Source: Trametes villosa (lineage: Eukaryota; Basidiomycota; Agaricomycetes; Polyporales; Polyporaceae). From it: a stretch of 64,000 bases of DNA. Below are positions 1-12,000 of this stretch, piece after piece (within the stretch, counting starts at the first letter, position 1; each line of letters opens with the position of its first letter). The notes below the pieces were generated by a model. It made no database searches. It was not told where the DNA came from and saw nothing but the letters and a program-made list of their open reading frames with translations. Made by a program: the position numbers and the translations under genes. The DNA is taken from the NCBI GenBank assembly GCA_002964805.2, contig PUDQ02000033.1:558001-622000 (forward strand), given 5' to 3'.

Positions 1-1485
1 AGGTCGGTCGCGAGCACGTCCATGGTCAGCGCAGCCCGCATCTTCGCGCCGTGCACCTGGTGGAGAGTCCGATGAGCGGCTGACCGCGGACGCATAGCCC
101 GGCTGCGCGCACCTCCATGGTGGCGACCACGCCCTCCGCGATCTGGAACGAGGCCGACACGGTGTCGACGGCGTCAAACAGCGGCTCCTTGTCTTCCTGC
201 AGATCCTTGTTGTACGTTGACGGCAGGCCCTTCAGTGTCATCAAGAACCCGGACATCTGCAAACAGCGAGGATCAGGCCAGGGAACCAGGCGAAATGGGC
301 GATCGCGATGAGTGCTTAATGAACGACTTACGTTGCCAAACACACGGCCAGACTTGCCGCGGAGCAGCTCTAGCGAATCGGGGTTCTTCTTTTGCGGCAT
401 GATGCTCGAGCCAGTGCTGCGACACACGGGAGGTCGTGTTAGCAAATTGCCGACAGGAAGCCGGAATGAAAATCGGGCTTGCCTGTATGCATCACTCAGG
501 GAGACGAAGCCGAACTCAGCGGTCGAGTATATGATGAGGTCCTCCGCCATCCGGCTGACGTGTGTCATCGCGAGGCTCGCCCACATCAAGAACTCCACGA
601 TGAAGTCGCGGTCGCTCACGCCGTACATGCTGTTCTCGGCCACCGACTCGAAGCCAAGCTCCCTCGCGAGGAACTCGCGGTCGACAGCAAACGGGTTGCC
701 CGCGAGAGCGCCGGAACCGAGGGGGAGGACGGATACGCGGGGGATGAGCTGCTGCAGGCGCTCCAGGTCTGCGCGGAAGGAGAACGCGTGCGAGAGGAGG
801 AAGTGGGACCACCGAATGGGTTGTCCACGCTACGAACGGTCATCAACATACAGGCAGGCATATTGTGGGTTGGTGCTCACCTGCAGGTGAGTGTAACCCG
901 GCATGAGGATGTCTTTCTCCTTGTCCGCACGTTCCACCATCACGCGGATGAGGTCCTTCAGACCTTTCTCCACGGCCCGCACCTCCCCGAGGAGCCAAAG
1001 ACGCATGTCCGTGGCGACCTGGTCGTTCCGCGAGCGGCCAGTGTGGAGCTTCCCGCCAAGAGGACCAATGAGTTCAGTAAGTCGGCGCTCGTTAGCGGTG
1101 TGGATGTCCTCATCGTCGGCTTGAATTTGGAACTGTAACACCATTGAGTTCAAAGGTAAGCTCGGTATAAGTCGCGCTCACCGTGCCCTGCTCCCACTCT
1201 TTACCCACAGTGGTGAGGCCATCCACGATCTTGTTCTGCTCGTCCGCGGTCAAGATGCCCACTTGTGCCAACGCTTTCGCGTACGCGATCGAGCCCGCAA
1301 TGTCAGCGGCGTACATGCGCTTATCATAACGCAGCGACTGGTTGAACTCGTGCATACTGCGAGCATCCGCCACAAGCATCAGCTCCCAGTGTGGGGTGCA
1401 GTTGACCAGAAGGTACTCACAGAGGATCGGTCTTGCCCGTAAAGCGGCCTCCCCATAGCTTCTGTTTTGTGGGCTGCGCAGACAT
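1..1485 (-). CDS. ARG4: Argininosuccinate lyase (3' end cut by window edge)
   Basis: Cytosolic enzyme that splits argininosuccinate into arginine and fumarate, the last step of arginine synthesis. Exon 1 starts at the ATG at 1485 and reads [20 protein letters not shown]; after an intron the frame continues with [13 protein letters not shown]. Further exons show the lyase segments [20 protein letters not shown] and LMPGYTHLQ, and the fumarase/aspartase-superfamily signature [12 protein letters not shown], which carries the catalytic serine loop. Near the left edge an intron of about 70 bases separates GVVATME from [19 protein letters not shown], so roughly the last 100 residues lie outside the window. 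The family is about 460 residues long. No break or missing key residue was seen in the visible part. Confidence 0.95.
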
Positions 1486-1864
1486 GTTGTGTTATGCTAA
1501 TATGGTGGTTTTGGTCAACCAGTAACTGAAAGATAGGTAGAGCCTGAGTCAAAGTGGCGGCGATCGAGCATGCACCTCTAAACTCAGATCTCGATCTCAG
1601 ATGACTCGCGACGCGTCGCGGGCGCTTGGCAATGGAACTTGGGATAAACGCGTCGTGGTCGCTCTCAGCCTCGCAGAAATTCACGTTCAGCATCTGCGTA
1701 GCTAATGACTGCAAGGGTGTGTAAATGCACTATAAGCCTTTTTGAAGCCGCGCTTATAGCGTGTGAGATTAAGTTTAAGTTATAGGCAGCGTTGCTTTAA
1801 GATACAGGGGGTAGAGCGATGACCGTGGATAAACATCGATCGCCGATACATGTACAGGCTGCGG
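1486..1864. other. Intergenic region, ARG4 promoter
   Basis: Spacer between the stop of the AIG1-like gene and the start of ARG4, both on the minus strand. Apart from the TGAGTCA site at 1545-1551 and a related TGACTCG near 1603, nothing else was recognised. Small open frames here have no recognisable protein features. Confidence 0.6.
1545..1551. promoter_or_regulatory. TGASTCA (Gcn4/CPC1-type) site upstream of ARG4
   Basis: The palindromic heptamer TGAGTCA lies 60-66 bases before the ARG4 start codon. It matches the known binding site of the bZIP regulator of general amino acid control (Gcn4 in yeast, CPC1/CpcA in filamentous fungi). That this fungus uses it here is inferred. A heptamer of this kind is expected about eight times by chance in 64 kb, so position and gene identity carry the argument. 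Confidence 0.5.
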
Positions 1865-2779
1865 TTAGGGATGTAACGCGTTCAAGACCATGAAGGATAC
1901 TGCGGCGAACAGGGTTGAGGCGGCATAAATCAGAACACGGATGTTGAACGGGTTCTCGGTTAAGAAAGGGTATGGGACTGAGGGGAACGGAAATGTCAGT
2001 TCGTATCCGCAACATCCGTGTAGATTACGAAACACTGACAAAATCCGTTATAGCTTGCACAACGCTCGACCCACCAGGAGTACCAGGAGCCTGCTAGGGC
2101 GGCAAGGACAATGGACCCCCGTCGGCTCACGCTCTTAGAGTAGCGCGGTTCGAAGAAGTAGAAGTCGATGAACATGGAGATGGCAGGCGCTGCGTGCAGC
2201 GCCAGGTCGACCGAGAGGGGCAAACGCGCTGGTTCCGGAATGCGGCTGGATGATGTCGGAGTAGTCTCCTCCGGGTGCGATGTCATGAGGATCATGTGCG
2301 GCATGAACAGGAGCAGATTCCAGTAGATGGTCGATATAACGATGGAAATCTGCAAACGATAGTACCAGGTCAACTACTGCAGAAGAGGCGCCAATGTATA
2401 CGTGCGTCATACCGGAAGAGCGATCATCAAGAGGGTCCGTTTGGCCGCCCTGAGTAAACCTGCGGACGAAGTTCATTAGACTCGCGGACCTTATTAGAAG
2501 CCTGTAGAGGGGCTCTTACTGGACGGGAAAAGGTCACGACCGAGACTAAGTATCATGGTCGTCCAAGCAAGGACGAGACTGGTCGCACGGCATATTTCAG
2601 TGGGAGGAACACGAATATAGGGAACTAACATACCCCTGGATAGTGAGGAACTGGAAATGGCCGCCTTTCATCTCGGCCATCCGGATGTTGGCAATCATGT
2701 CTGGTAGATTCAGGTAGCCATACGTCATGACCGACGCGGCGGCCGTATGCAGCAGAACGGCGCGGACATTGACGGGCAT
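1865..2779 (-). CDS. FAR-17a/AIG1-like multi-pass membrane protein
   Basis: Starts at ATG 2779 (MPVNVRAVLLHTAAAS) and ends with the exon NPFNIRVLIYAASTLFAA..VLNALHP and TAA at 1865-1867. Four exons were traced: KGGHFQFLTIQG; LVLAWTTMILSLGRDLFPS; a short exon RTLLMIALP; and a long exon ISIVISTIYWNLLLFMPHM to WWVERCASYNGF. The family has about six membrane helices. Animal members AIG1 and ADTRP hydrolyse fatty acid esters of hydroxy fatty acids with a threonine and a histidine. The Thr of FLTIQG and the His of LALHAAPAI sit where those residues are expected, so a lipid esterase role is plausible. This is family inference, not shown by the sequence alone. Confidence 0.82.
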
Positions 2780-3329
2780 GTTGAACAGCCTGAGGGGGTG
2801 AGAACCAGGGGGAATCGCTGCGGGGGGTTTATATGGGTGCCGGAAACCGGGTCATTCGATGGTCGTGTGCGTCAGCGTCAGACATCGGATATCGCCCGGA
2901 TGATGTGGGGAATGGGATGGGATTGGGCCAGAAAGCGTCGAGCAATGCATCCGTCAGATGTCCAGGGTTTGCCGAGGGTCCGAGTCGACCGCGGCCAGGG
3001 GACAACGCGAAACGGATGACGTAGATCATCCCGTTCCGCACGCAGTGCATCCGCATCGCGACTTTGGCCATCTCCACCACCATCTCTGACCGGATCTACT
3101 CTGCACTGGCATACTCATCTTCACAAGCCAACCCAGCCTCTTCAGAAAGACAGGACGATCGGCGCCGTATTCGTTGGCAGGCAAGCGGGTGGCTGGGAGG
3201 AGTGAGAGACGAGTGACATTGCCTGGAAAATAGAGTTGTGGTTGTGGTCCGCACAGAAGCTTCACGCGCGCATCCGTCGATCTCAAGGGAACTTTCTACT
3301 CGTCGCACGCCTCCCTGGCTCTGCCGGCC
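2780..3329. promoter_or_regulatory. Divergent promoter region, AIG1-like gene / TRS130
   Basis: About 550 bases between two divergently transcribed genes, so it should hold both promoters and 5' leaders. The minus-strand open frames at 2829-3083 and 3026-3286 have low-complexity or arginine-rich translations, resemble no family and were not called as genes. No clear TATA box was seen. Confidence 0.5.
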
Positions 3330-6300
3330 ATGGCCTCTCCGTCTCAGCGCGTCGTCATCACGTATGCCGCCCCCCTCGTCTTCCTCTCCACCGACCACTG
3401 GAAGCAGATCCATGCCTCCCTCCTCACCCAGCTTCCCCTCCGCAACCTGCACTGGAAGTCCTCCTCTAGACCTACCATCCGTACAATTCAGGAGCTCGAT
3501 GTCAAGTTCGTCCCACTGGAGACCCTGCGGGAGGACCAGACGGCATCTCAGGTGCCGCAGAGTTTCCTAGGAAAGCCCTTGCTGAACATATACGTCTTCA
3601 TATGCGAGGTGAATGGCACCGCTTCTACCGCGTCGGCGTGTCCTCATGTGTGAGTGGCCAGGACAGTGAGGCGTACAAGGCTACGACGCGTAAGCAGATC
3701 AAGGAATGGCATGCGTCTGTGAGCCAGCGGAAGAACCAGGAGTGGCTGCTCGTCCATGTCGTTCGCCCGGACCAGAGCGTTGCCCAGGGCAGGCTGTTCC
3801 AGATGAAGGCCTCTGTGCTGGACAAAGTCAAAGCAGACTTCAATACGGACAAGAAGGACAGGTCAATCGAAGCCCGTTCTTGCCCATTTGAATACGTCCT
3901 GAGTGTTACGGTAGATGCGTCCAACTCGTCTGGTCTGCAGAGAGGGACAATCCGGCGGTATGGGCGGACCTCGTCACCAAGATCAAGGAGTGCCTGGTGT
4001 CAGCATTCGATGCCGCATTAACCCAGCGAGAGGAGGAGGTTCGAAGGTCGGAGGGTCAAAGACAAATGCCGGGATGGAACTTCTGCACATTCTTCATCCT
4101 GAAGGTACGTTTGTGAAGGGGTGACTGACTGCACAGGCTATATGCTCATAGACAACCAGGAAAGCATCGCGAGCTCCTTGGAAGGCATGAATCTCCACGA
4201 AGATGCGCTACAGCAGTACGACGAGCTCGAAGCAACATTCTTCCAGGTCCTACGCGAGAAGAACTTGTCCTGGTTCGGCCCGCTCATCACTCCCTCGTCA
4301 TCCGACGACTCCGCTCCTCTGCTGTCTGTGACAAAGAAGCCCTATCGCGACTTGATTCTAGCCAACACTATCTCTGTGTTCGACTTCCGTGTCTACCTCT
4401 TGGCTCGACAATGCGCTCTGCTTAGCAGGCTAGGCGACCTCGAAGAGATCTGCCGGAAGACCGCTGCTTTCCTCACTACCATTGCACGAACTTTGAGAGA
4501 CGTAGAGGTAGGCTCGCTAATATCACATCGTCTTGGCAGGTTAACATGAGGTCACCCAGGACACACTACCACCATACTTTATCGAATCGTGGATATACTC
4601 TTCAGCACTCAGCGTCGTTGACCAATGTGACGAATGGGCTCAGCCCCTCGAACTTGGCAAGGCCGCTCTTGCCCCCTTCAGCGCTGCAAAGGGCGAGCTC
4701 GTTGAGCTTGCCCGTCATCAGGTAGCAACCTTTCTCTTTCTTGCGCGAGGTAACTGTCCTGACACCTCTTTAGCTGGACATTTTCGGCATTGCTGCAGGT
4801 CACTTACCGCAGAAGCCACCTTTCTCCCTTGCCCTCCCAAGCAAGTACACCGCCCCAGCAGAGTCGCTGATCAAGGAAGCCTCGCAAAGCATATCGCGAC
4901 CGGAACTGGCCTCAGCATTGACAGATGCAGACGCATTCTACGAGCTCTACGTCGCCATTACGAACCGCGCCATCGAACTCTTCGCAGGCGCAGGCCGTCG
5001 CAAGTTCGCGCTGAAACTGCATGGCTCTCTAGCCGCGCTCGACGTGTACGTCCCCGTCCCCACTCTTGCCGCTTGTACCGTAGCTTACATCGCCTGTAGA
5101 CATCGTGGCCGCCTCTCAAGCGCATTGCAGACATACACGTCCCTCCCGGCGCATTACTCGCCGCACGGCTGGACGTCGCTGGAGGCGCACATGCTGAACC
5201 GCGCGCTGGACATCCATGCGTCTGCAGAGAAGCCGAAGGACCGCGAGTGGATACACATCCTCCTCCATTTCTTGAGGGCGTATGTCGACGACATGGGGAT
5301 GGACCTGCTGCTCAGCACGGAAGACGGCGAAGCGTATGTGGCGCAGCTCGTGTCGGCGCTGAAGGACGCTGCGAACGAACTTGATGCTGGTATGGTGATT
5401 GTTCAGGTTTGTCGGTATGGCTGATGGAGCGGTATATGCGCAGATACGCCCTACCCTGACCATCCGGCGCTGTCGATGACGATCGTGGAACACGATGCGA
5501 AGCTTGCGGATACTCGAGACGGCTCGCTACTCAAGGTCGTGGTGCACAACCGCTTACCCTGTGTATGTTTTTCCGCGTCGTATAGTATTTACCGTCTAAC
5601 GCGTAACGACCCAGGAACTCGCCGTGGATGAGCTCGAGATGCAGCTGACCGGCCGGGAGAGCAGTCGGTTGTCGTTCACCCACAAGGCTGCGCAACTGGC
5701 TCCCGGACGAAACGAGCTCACTCTTTTCTGCCCTGTGAGTAGTGACTTTCGTGGTTGTCAGTGCATGCACTCATCCAGCGGTGCAGTCATCTTCAGCGGG
5801 CACATACACGCTCTCGAGCACGCAGATCTCCGTCGCTCGCCTGCATTTCCAGTGGAAGCATACGAGGACGCCCAAGCAGATCCGGGCGGGGAACATGCCC
5901 ACGTTGGTGCATATCCCGAAGGACCTGAAGGCGCTTGATGTCCGACTGAAGCAGCCTCCACGAAGTGAGTCCTCTGCGTCCTTCTGTACGGTAATGCAAC
6001 CCAACTTAGAGCGGAACAGTTGAGCTTGGAACTTCGTCAAAGATCATGGTCATCCTCTCCACTGGACGCAACAGCATCGCCACGGCGCAAGTAAAGCTTA
6101 GTGCGCCGTCCGGCATACAGTTCAAGTATCAGGAGACCGAGCTGAGCGGGGATGGTTAGTCTGCATGTTTTTGCATTGAGGTCTTCGCACCTAACAATCT
6201 CGCAGACGTACCACCCATACGAAAGGACGATGAATTTGTGACCTTCTTGGACCTCAAGCAGGGACAGACCGTCGTTGCGGCCGTGCCTCACTCGGACGCC

Positions 6301-7900
6301 TCGGCATATCACTTCATGGTATACCCTCTTGTGTCGGTTGCACCATCAATTCCAGATGCTGATTACATTACAGAGGGTCAACGTCGCCGTGGAGTATGTC
6401 ACAACATCGGAGCCGGACATCACCAGGACGCTACGCCTCAGCCGGGTTGTCGCGACATCTCTGCCCGTGGCGATCAACGTCGAGGACTTCTTCCGCGGGA
6501 CGAGGTCCGTGCCCGTCCCGCCACTACTTGAATGAGACACTCACGACCGAGATGTAGACTGTTCACGCGCTTCACGCTCTCGACGACGTCGCACCAGCAC
6601 GTGCGAGTGCGCTCTACACATTTGCTGTCGCCGAACGAGGTGGACGGGGTCAAGGTCACAAGTTGCATGTCGCAGAAGCCGGCCGTTGTGGTAGGTGTTC
6701 TTCGGGCATGCGGCGGGCGAACCGAGGCTCACTGCCCTCTAGACAATCACACCAGCACAACCTGGGAGGTTCTTGTTCCAGATGGACGCTAGCCGTGGCC
6801 AAGGTGAGCACCTTACGCCGAGGAGAGTTCGAAGTGCTCACCTGACCACCCCTTTCAGTGCGGGACCCGCTGAAGCTGCAGATCTCATACCGTATGCTAC
6901 GCGAAGGTCGGTTCTCCTCACCCACTATCGCGGAATCCCCTGGTTTGACGCAATGTTTCAGAGGTCGAATCGTTGATCGAGCAAGCAGCAGGCGAAGTGG
7001 TCGCCGAAACGCCGTCTCTGGAACCATTGCGCCAGGATATGGTCGACAAGCTCGTGCAAGCGCTGGAGACGAACGCTTCCTGGGTAGAGCTGTACGGCGT
7101 TACCGGTGAGCTCACTGTGCCGGGGGTCACTCCCGGCGAAGATGACCTAGGGGCTGGACTGAGTCGGGTCGTCGGGGTGAGTGTACAGGGCAACTGGGTT
7201 CTGCACGAATGACTGACAGTAGGACGATAGATCTTGAAGAAGCGCAGGTCGCCCACGTCATTCGGCGAGTGGCGGGAGATCGTGATCCCCGTAGACGTAC
7301 CACAAATGCATGTACGTGAACGTCTTACTCTTGCCTTCGCCATCCTGGCTCACGTATCATGGCGGCTAGATCCTCGCAGCGGCGCGTCTACAGATCATGG
7401 AGAACCCGTTCTCGGTCGAAAAGTCCAAGAAGCGAACACGGCCGCTCTACGCCGGGCAACCTATCTCCGCGCTGCTCACTGTGCAGACCTCGTTCCACTG
7501 GTCGCCGCCGGAGGACCACAAGGTGGACAGCTACCTGATGCGATACGACATCGAAGACCTCACCCAGGAGTGGCTTGTCAGTGGACGGAAGCGTGGAGAC
7601 TTTGTGGCCAAGGTGAGGCCTGTCTGCTAACTTCCCGAGGGCATCACTCATAGCACATTCTAGGACGGCGAGACGTACTCGGTGCCTATCACGCTCATAG
7701 CTCTCCATCACGGGGAGCTGCCGCTGCCCAAGATTGGCGTGACTGCGCTTCCCATCCCAGGTGAACACAGGATGCGCTCGAGTGTAGTGCCTAGCTGCGA
7801 GACGCATCAAGTGCATGGGGCGGAGAAGGTGCTGGTGTTACCCAGGGGCGGCCGGAGTACGTTCGTGGTGAACATGGGCGGGGCGAATACCAACATGTAG
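3330..7900 (+). CDS. TRS130: TRAPP complex subunit 10 (Trs130-like)
   Basis: Subunit of the TRAPPII tethering complex, which activates Rab/Ypt GTPases in Golgi and endosome traffic. Starts MASPSQRVVITYAAPLVFLS at ATG 3330. After a first intron following LNIYVFICE, the frame resumes with DSEAYKATTRKQIKEWH. The hallmark is VSAFDAALTQREEEVRR followed by QRQMPGWNFCTFFILK (about 3990-4100), which is the core TRAPPC10 motif. Middle exons carry helical repeats (YLLARQCALLSRLGDLEEIC; LHGSLAALDVY), and the last exons are beta-rich, as in the C-terminal half of the family. The final exon ends GGRSTFVVNMGGANTNM with a stop at 7898-7900. There are more than ten short introns. Exon joins in 6300-7400 were not all resolved. 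Confidence 0.88.
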
Positions 7901-8267
7901 CGAATACCCAGGGGCTTGCTGTCACTTATTTGTGCACCGTATACTATCTATTTCTTGGCCCTGTTCGCCCAGGCGGGCGCCCGACCTCGGTCTCGCGTAC
8001 GGTATAGGCGTGCATCGTGTCTGCCTCGGAAACCGCGGCAAATGGCGCGCACTGGAACGGGGCAGGACGCCAACTGTCACAGGGCGCTGAAAATGTGACA
8101 TGACGCGCGCCATTAGTCACGCGCCGTGCAACGATCGAGATCCTCCGCTCGGCTCCGGCTGGCTGAGCGTGGTCTTGTCTGGCTCTCGCTCACACTCCTT
8201 CCACTCCCTCCACTGTCTCTGCGTTCACCCATATACCACATCCTATAGCGCAGGAGATTCACACGCT
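7901..8267. other. Intergenic region, CMR1 promoter
   Basis: Spacer of 367 bases between two genes on the same strand. It contains two near-MCB stretches (TGACGCGCGCC near 8101 and CACGCGCCG near 8118) and a CT-rich run (8185-8225) just before the CMR1 start, possibly its core promoter or leader. Confidence 0.4.
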
Positions 8268-10532
8268 ATGTCGGATACATCAGACTAGTGCGTTTTCCAG
8301 CCATTCGCCGCAAGAGACTCAGCTCATAGCCACACAGCGAACGCGAGCGCGAGGCCACCATCGCCCGCAACCGCGCCCTGCTCGCCCAGCTGGGCCTCGC
8401 CAACGCGTCAGAGTCGCTGAAACCAGCGAAGGGCGCGAAGTCCGCCGCGAAGCCTGTGCAGCCGCGCGCCAAGAAGCCCAAGCAGCCCGCCATGCCCACG
8501 CGCCAGTCTACACGGCTCAGGAGGGCGCCCACGGTCGATCCAAATGAGAGTCCCGCGGCGAAGAGGAAGCGCGAGGTAAGCCTCCGTTTTTAATTTGTAG
8601 TGCTAGACCAATCTGTAGCCTGGATAGCGCGAGGAGGAACAGAGGCGGCGCGAGGAGGAAGAGGAGTTGCTCGCCGCGGCCGAGCGCGAACGCGAGGCGA
8701 AGCGGCCCCGCCATCATGACCTCGATCTGCAAGCGCTTACCGATGACCTCACTCCCGAAGAGCTCGCCGATCTCAGACACACTTTCGCGGAGATATTGAA
8801 GACGCCTCGTCCAAAGCTGGCCAGCTCGGACGATGCATATGTATTCGAAGAAGACGCGAAGGAGGAAGTCGAAGTCAAGGAGTTGAAGCAGAAGCTCGGG
8901 AAGCTCAAGGTCGTTTCGCGGGCGAAGGTCACGCATGACCGGATATACAGCGCGGCGTACCATCCAGAGCCTACGAAAGACCTTATATTCTTCGGAGGTA
9001 AGATCAGGCGAACTCACCCTATGTCTGACTACTAACCCCTCGGCGGTGTTCAGACAAGCATGGCGAGCTCGGGATCTGGGATGCTCGCGCACCCGTAGAG
9101 GAGGTTGCAGATGAGGACGGGGACGTGGCTCCCGCAGAAGACGCGGAAGGTGGCAAGTACTACCGGCTACAGATGCATTGGCCAGCTACCTCCAAGTCTT
9201 CTATATCATCCATCAAGTTCGATCCCATAGATTCCTTCAGTGTATGTACGTTGGCCCAGCACATGCGCTTCGTACTCACCATGATCTACAGGTCTTCACG
9301 AGCGCGTACGACTGTACGATTCGCAGCCTATCGCTGACTTCAGGGATTGCTACTGAAGTCTACGCAACCGACGACGTCCTCATCACGTCCGTCGACCTCC
9401 CTCCTCACGGACACGAGATGTGGATCTCGGACGTGAACGGCGGCGTGACCCACATGGACCTGCGCGCTCACCGCTCACATGCAAAGCGTTACGAGCTGTC
9501 CGCCCAGAAGATCGGCAGCGTCAGCGTCAACCCCACACGGCCGTACTTCTTGGTTACCGCGTCCAACAGTCGAGAACTGAAGTAAGCCCTCTACTCATGA
9601 TCCTTGAGTGGCATGCTCATGGATGTGGTGCTTTAGAGTATGGGACGCGAGGATGCTGGAGACGCTGAGCTCCCGGTCCATGCGCTCAGCCCCGAATTCG
9701 CCGGCATCTCCTCGCTCGCATTCCAAGGGCAAGGACAGCAGCGTGATCACGCTCCCCAACGAAGTCGACGGCGAGACCATCGACAAGCTCCTCGCGACGA
9801 AGAAGGGCCAGTCGACCCAGCGCGCGAACTGGCTGCACAACAAGTCGGTAAGCTCGGCGTATTGGGACTCGCGCGGACGCTCGATTGTGAGCACGAGCTA
9901 CGATGACACCATTCGACGTAAGTGTCCCATTGAGCCGCAAGCACCCTCTGGTAGATCTCATGCTTGCATTACAGTGTGGGACATCAAGCCATCTTGGCTT
10001 GACAAGGAGGCAACGTTTCCATCCTCCAGGCCCTTCAGCCAGATCAAGCACAATTGCCAGACGGTACGCTATTTCCTAATGGTATGAACTAAGAACCCGG
10101 GACTAACTTCACGGCCGCAGGGAAAATGGCTGACTATTCTGAAGGCTCAGTGGACGACAAACCCTGACGTCTATCCTCACTTCACGGTACGCCCACATCT
10201 CGTCGCGCCGCTGGCTTTCCCTGACATTTCTGGCAGATCGGGAACATGAACCACTCGGTCGACATCTTCTCGTGCAAGGTCTGTTACACTCTACCTCACC
10301 ATTTCCTCCGTAGCAGAGGCTGAGATCTCACTCCAGGGTGATCATATCGCCAACCTGGCTGACCGGACCAAGTACGTTCTTGTATATGTGGACTAGAGGT
10401 GCTAGCGCTGACGTGTTGTGTAGGATCACCGCCGTACAAGCGGTCACCTGCTCGCACCCGAGTGTTTTGGAGAGGGTAGCAACCGGTAATGCGAGTGGGC
10501 GGTGCGTTCTATGGGCACCGGAAGACGTATAG
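8268..10532 (+). CDS. CMR1: CMR1-like DNA damage-binding WD40 protein (YDL156W/WDR76 family)
   Basis: WD40 beta-propeller protein that in yeast binds DNA and gathers at damage- and replication-stress sites. Exon 1 is tiny: MSDTSDY from ATG 8268, with an intron splitting the Tyr codon. It rejoins at ERERE followed by ATIARNRALLAQLGL, the family's N-terminal signature. A basic linker (KKPKQPAMPTRQSTRLRRAP) follows. WD40 blades are visible from about 8940: AKVTHDRIYSAAYHP, HGELGIWDARAP, FTSAYDCTIRSLS, RVWDARMLETLS, DTIRLWDIKPSW. The last exon reads HPSVLERVATGNASGRC and ends LWAPEDV, typical of the family. At least eight introns. The start is supported because any ATG further inside would remove the conserved helix. 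Confidence 0.92.
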
Positions 10533-10748
10533 ACCAGCACGTACTGTCTGTCCCGCTACCTACATTGATTACTGTACTGTTCTTATATCCTCCGTCGTGA
10601 TGTTTTGTATACCTGTATCTCGTTATATCACAGGCGTCACGTTCCGCCTACCGGCGTGGGCACGCCCCGTGCTATTTGCGACTGTCCGGGCAGGCTTGAG
10701 CAACGTAGATCTCTTCGGACCCTCGTCCTGTCAGGACGCAGCGGAAGC

Positions 10749-10753
10749 AAAAA
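10749..10753 (-). terminator. Pol III terminator of tRNA-Ser
   Basis: Run of five T on the transcribed (minus) strand, three bases past the tRNA discriminator base. Confidence 0.8.
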
Positions 10754-10755
10754 GT

Positions 10756-10849
10756 CGTCACCTGAGCGATTCGAACACTCGCGTGCAAAGCACAACCGCT
10801 AGCAGCTACGAATAGCAGGCGATCCCGTTAACCACTCCGGCAAAGTGAC
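10756..10849 (-). tRNA. tRNA-Ser(GCU) with a 12-nt intron
   Basis: Folded by hand on the minus strand. The acceptor stem GTCACTT/AGGTGAC has one G-U pair. The D arm is CCG..CGG with GAGTGGTTAA in the loop. The anticodon stem is ATCGC/GCGGT with loop CTGCTA+A, giving anticodon GCU. The 12-nt intron TTCGTAGCTGCT sits after position 37, the standard place. A long variable arm (GTGC TTT GCAC) is diagnostic of serine tRNA. The T arm is GAGTG TTCGAAT CGCTC, and the discriminator base is G. Mature length is 82 nt. A TTTTT run directly downstream (10749-10753) is the Pol III terminator. Confidence 0.93.
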
Positions 10850-10963
10850 GTTATGCTGAAGGTTTGCCCCTATTCCAGATTCCGCGTCCTTCGGAGCGGA
10901 GGCATTTCGTGCATCCCGAGTTTCGCGGACCGGCGACCTACCGTTGCCTCACCTCGAACCGCC

Positions 10964-11956
10964 ATGGCTAAGAAGACGCGGGCGGCGGCGGCAGCAGCAG
11001 CACCCTCTGCGGCCCCTAGCAAACAGCCCTCAGTGCGGTTTCCGGACTTGTCCCCCAAGGAGGGGTTGGAATGCCGCGCGATCTTGGAAGACCAGATCCT
11101 GCTCATCGACGTACGTGCTATGGAACGCCACCCACAGCCTCTCGGGATTGCGGTGCAGCCTCCTGCTGAACACACGCTCAGGACTTCTTCTCTCCAGAGC
11201 AATGCAAAGCCTACGTGAAGTTCATCGACAGCCTTCCGCTGGAGCTCACTCCGCCGAAGAAGCGGGGAGAGGCTGAAAGGGTCAACCGTACGTCTAGCTC
11301 CGTACTTAGCAAGGGATCGTTCAGTCCGCTGAGTATGCTTTAAACGTGTGTTGGGACGTGGACGTTCACCGAACAGACCGCATGTCTATCCCCTCGGTCG
11401 ACTTTGCGCAGCGCCTACACACCATACTGGGACCCCATCTGCCGGACTTCCCGTACCCCGCATGGGCGAAACGTCCTGCCGGCGGGGGGCCAACCTCACG
11501 GCGTCCCGCACACTCGCTAAACTCGAACATTCGGGTGTACAAGTACACACAAGGGCAGTATTTCGGCCCGCACTACGACGACGCGGTGCGCGACCCGGAG
11601 ACGGGGGCGAAGTCAGAGTGGACGCTGCTCATCTACTTGACCGGCAGCCAGGATGGCATCGAAGGAGGCGAGGTAAGAGCGCTGGTGGCATTGCCTCGCG
11701 TTTCACGAACTGGGCTCACTGGTCTCCCGCTAGACCATCTTCTATCGAGATGAACGAGGGAAGCCGCGGGAGTCCATCGTTCCTCCGCTGACCCGTGGAA
11801 CGGCGCTCCTACATCGGTAAGAATCACGTCCTACGCACTGGGATCTCAATTGACGGCAATGTAAGCCATGGCCAAGATTGCATGCTTCACGAAGGATCCC
11901 CAGTTACGAAGGGTACCAAGTACGTCTTACGGTCAGACCTGATGTTCATGAAGTAG
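10964..11956 (+). CDS. 2OG-Fe(II) oxygenase, prolyl 4-hydroxylase-like
   Basis: Start chosen at ATG 10964 (ACCGCCATGG context; MAKKTRAAAAAAAPSAAPS), with a low-complexity Ala-rich lead. Exons then give ECRAILEDQILLID; DFFSPEQCKAYVKFIDSLPL; SIPSVDFAQRLHTIL; NIRVYKYTQGQYFGPHYDD; TIFYRDERGKPRES; and LHEGSPVTKGTKYVLRSDLM. HxD (HYDD), the distal His (MLHEG) and the Lys/Arg that binds 2-oxoglutarate (KGTKYVLRSD) are all present, so the Fe(II) and cosubstrate sites look intact. About 250 residues, a single P4Hc domain without signal peptide. Substrate unknown. The last intron uses an AAG acceptor (near 11863) rather than CAG. The gene ends 44 bases from the convergent RRP3 stop. Confidence 0.85.
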
Positions 11957-12000
11957 CAAAGCAATATATCGAGCCCCGGCGCACTATACCAACGTACACA

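Noticed and set aside
2829..3286. Two minus-strand open frames between the AIG1-like gene and TRS130
   Set aside because: The AIG1-like N-terminus is already complete at 2779, and these frames show no hydrophobic or family pattern.
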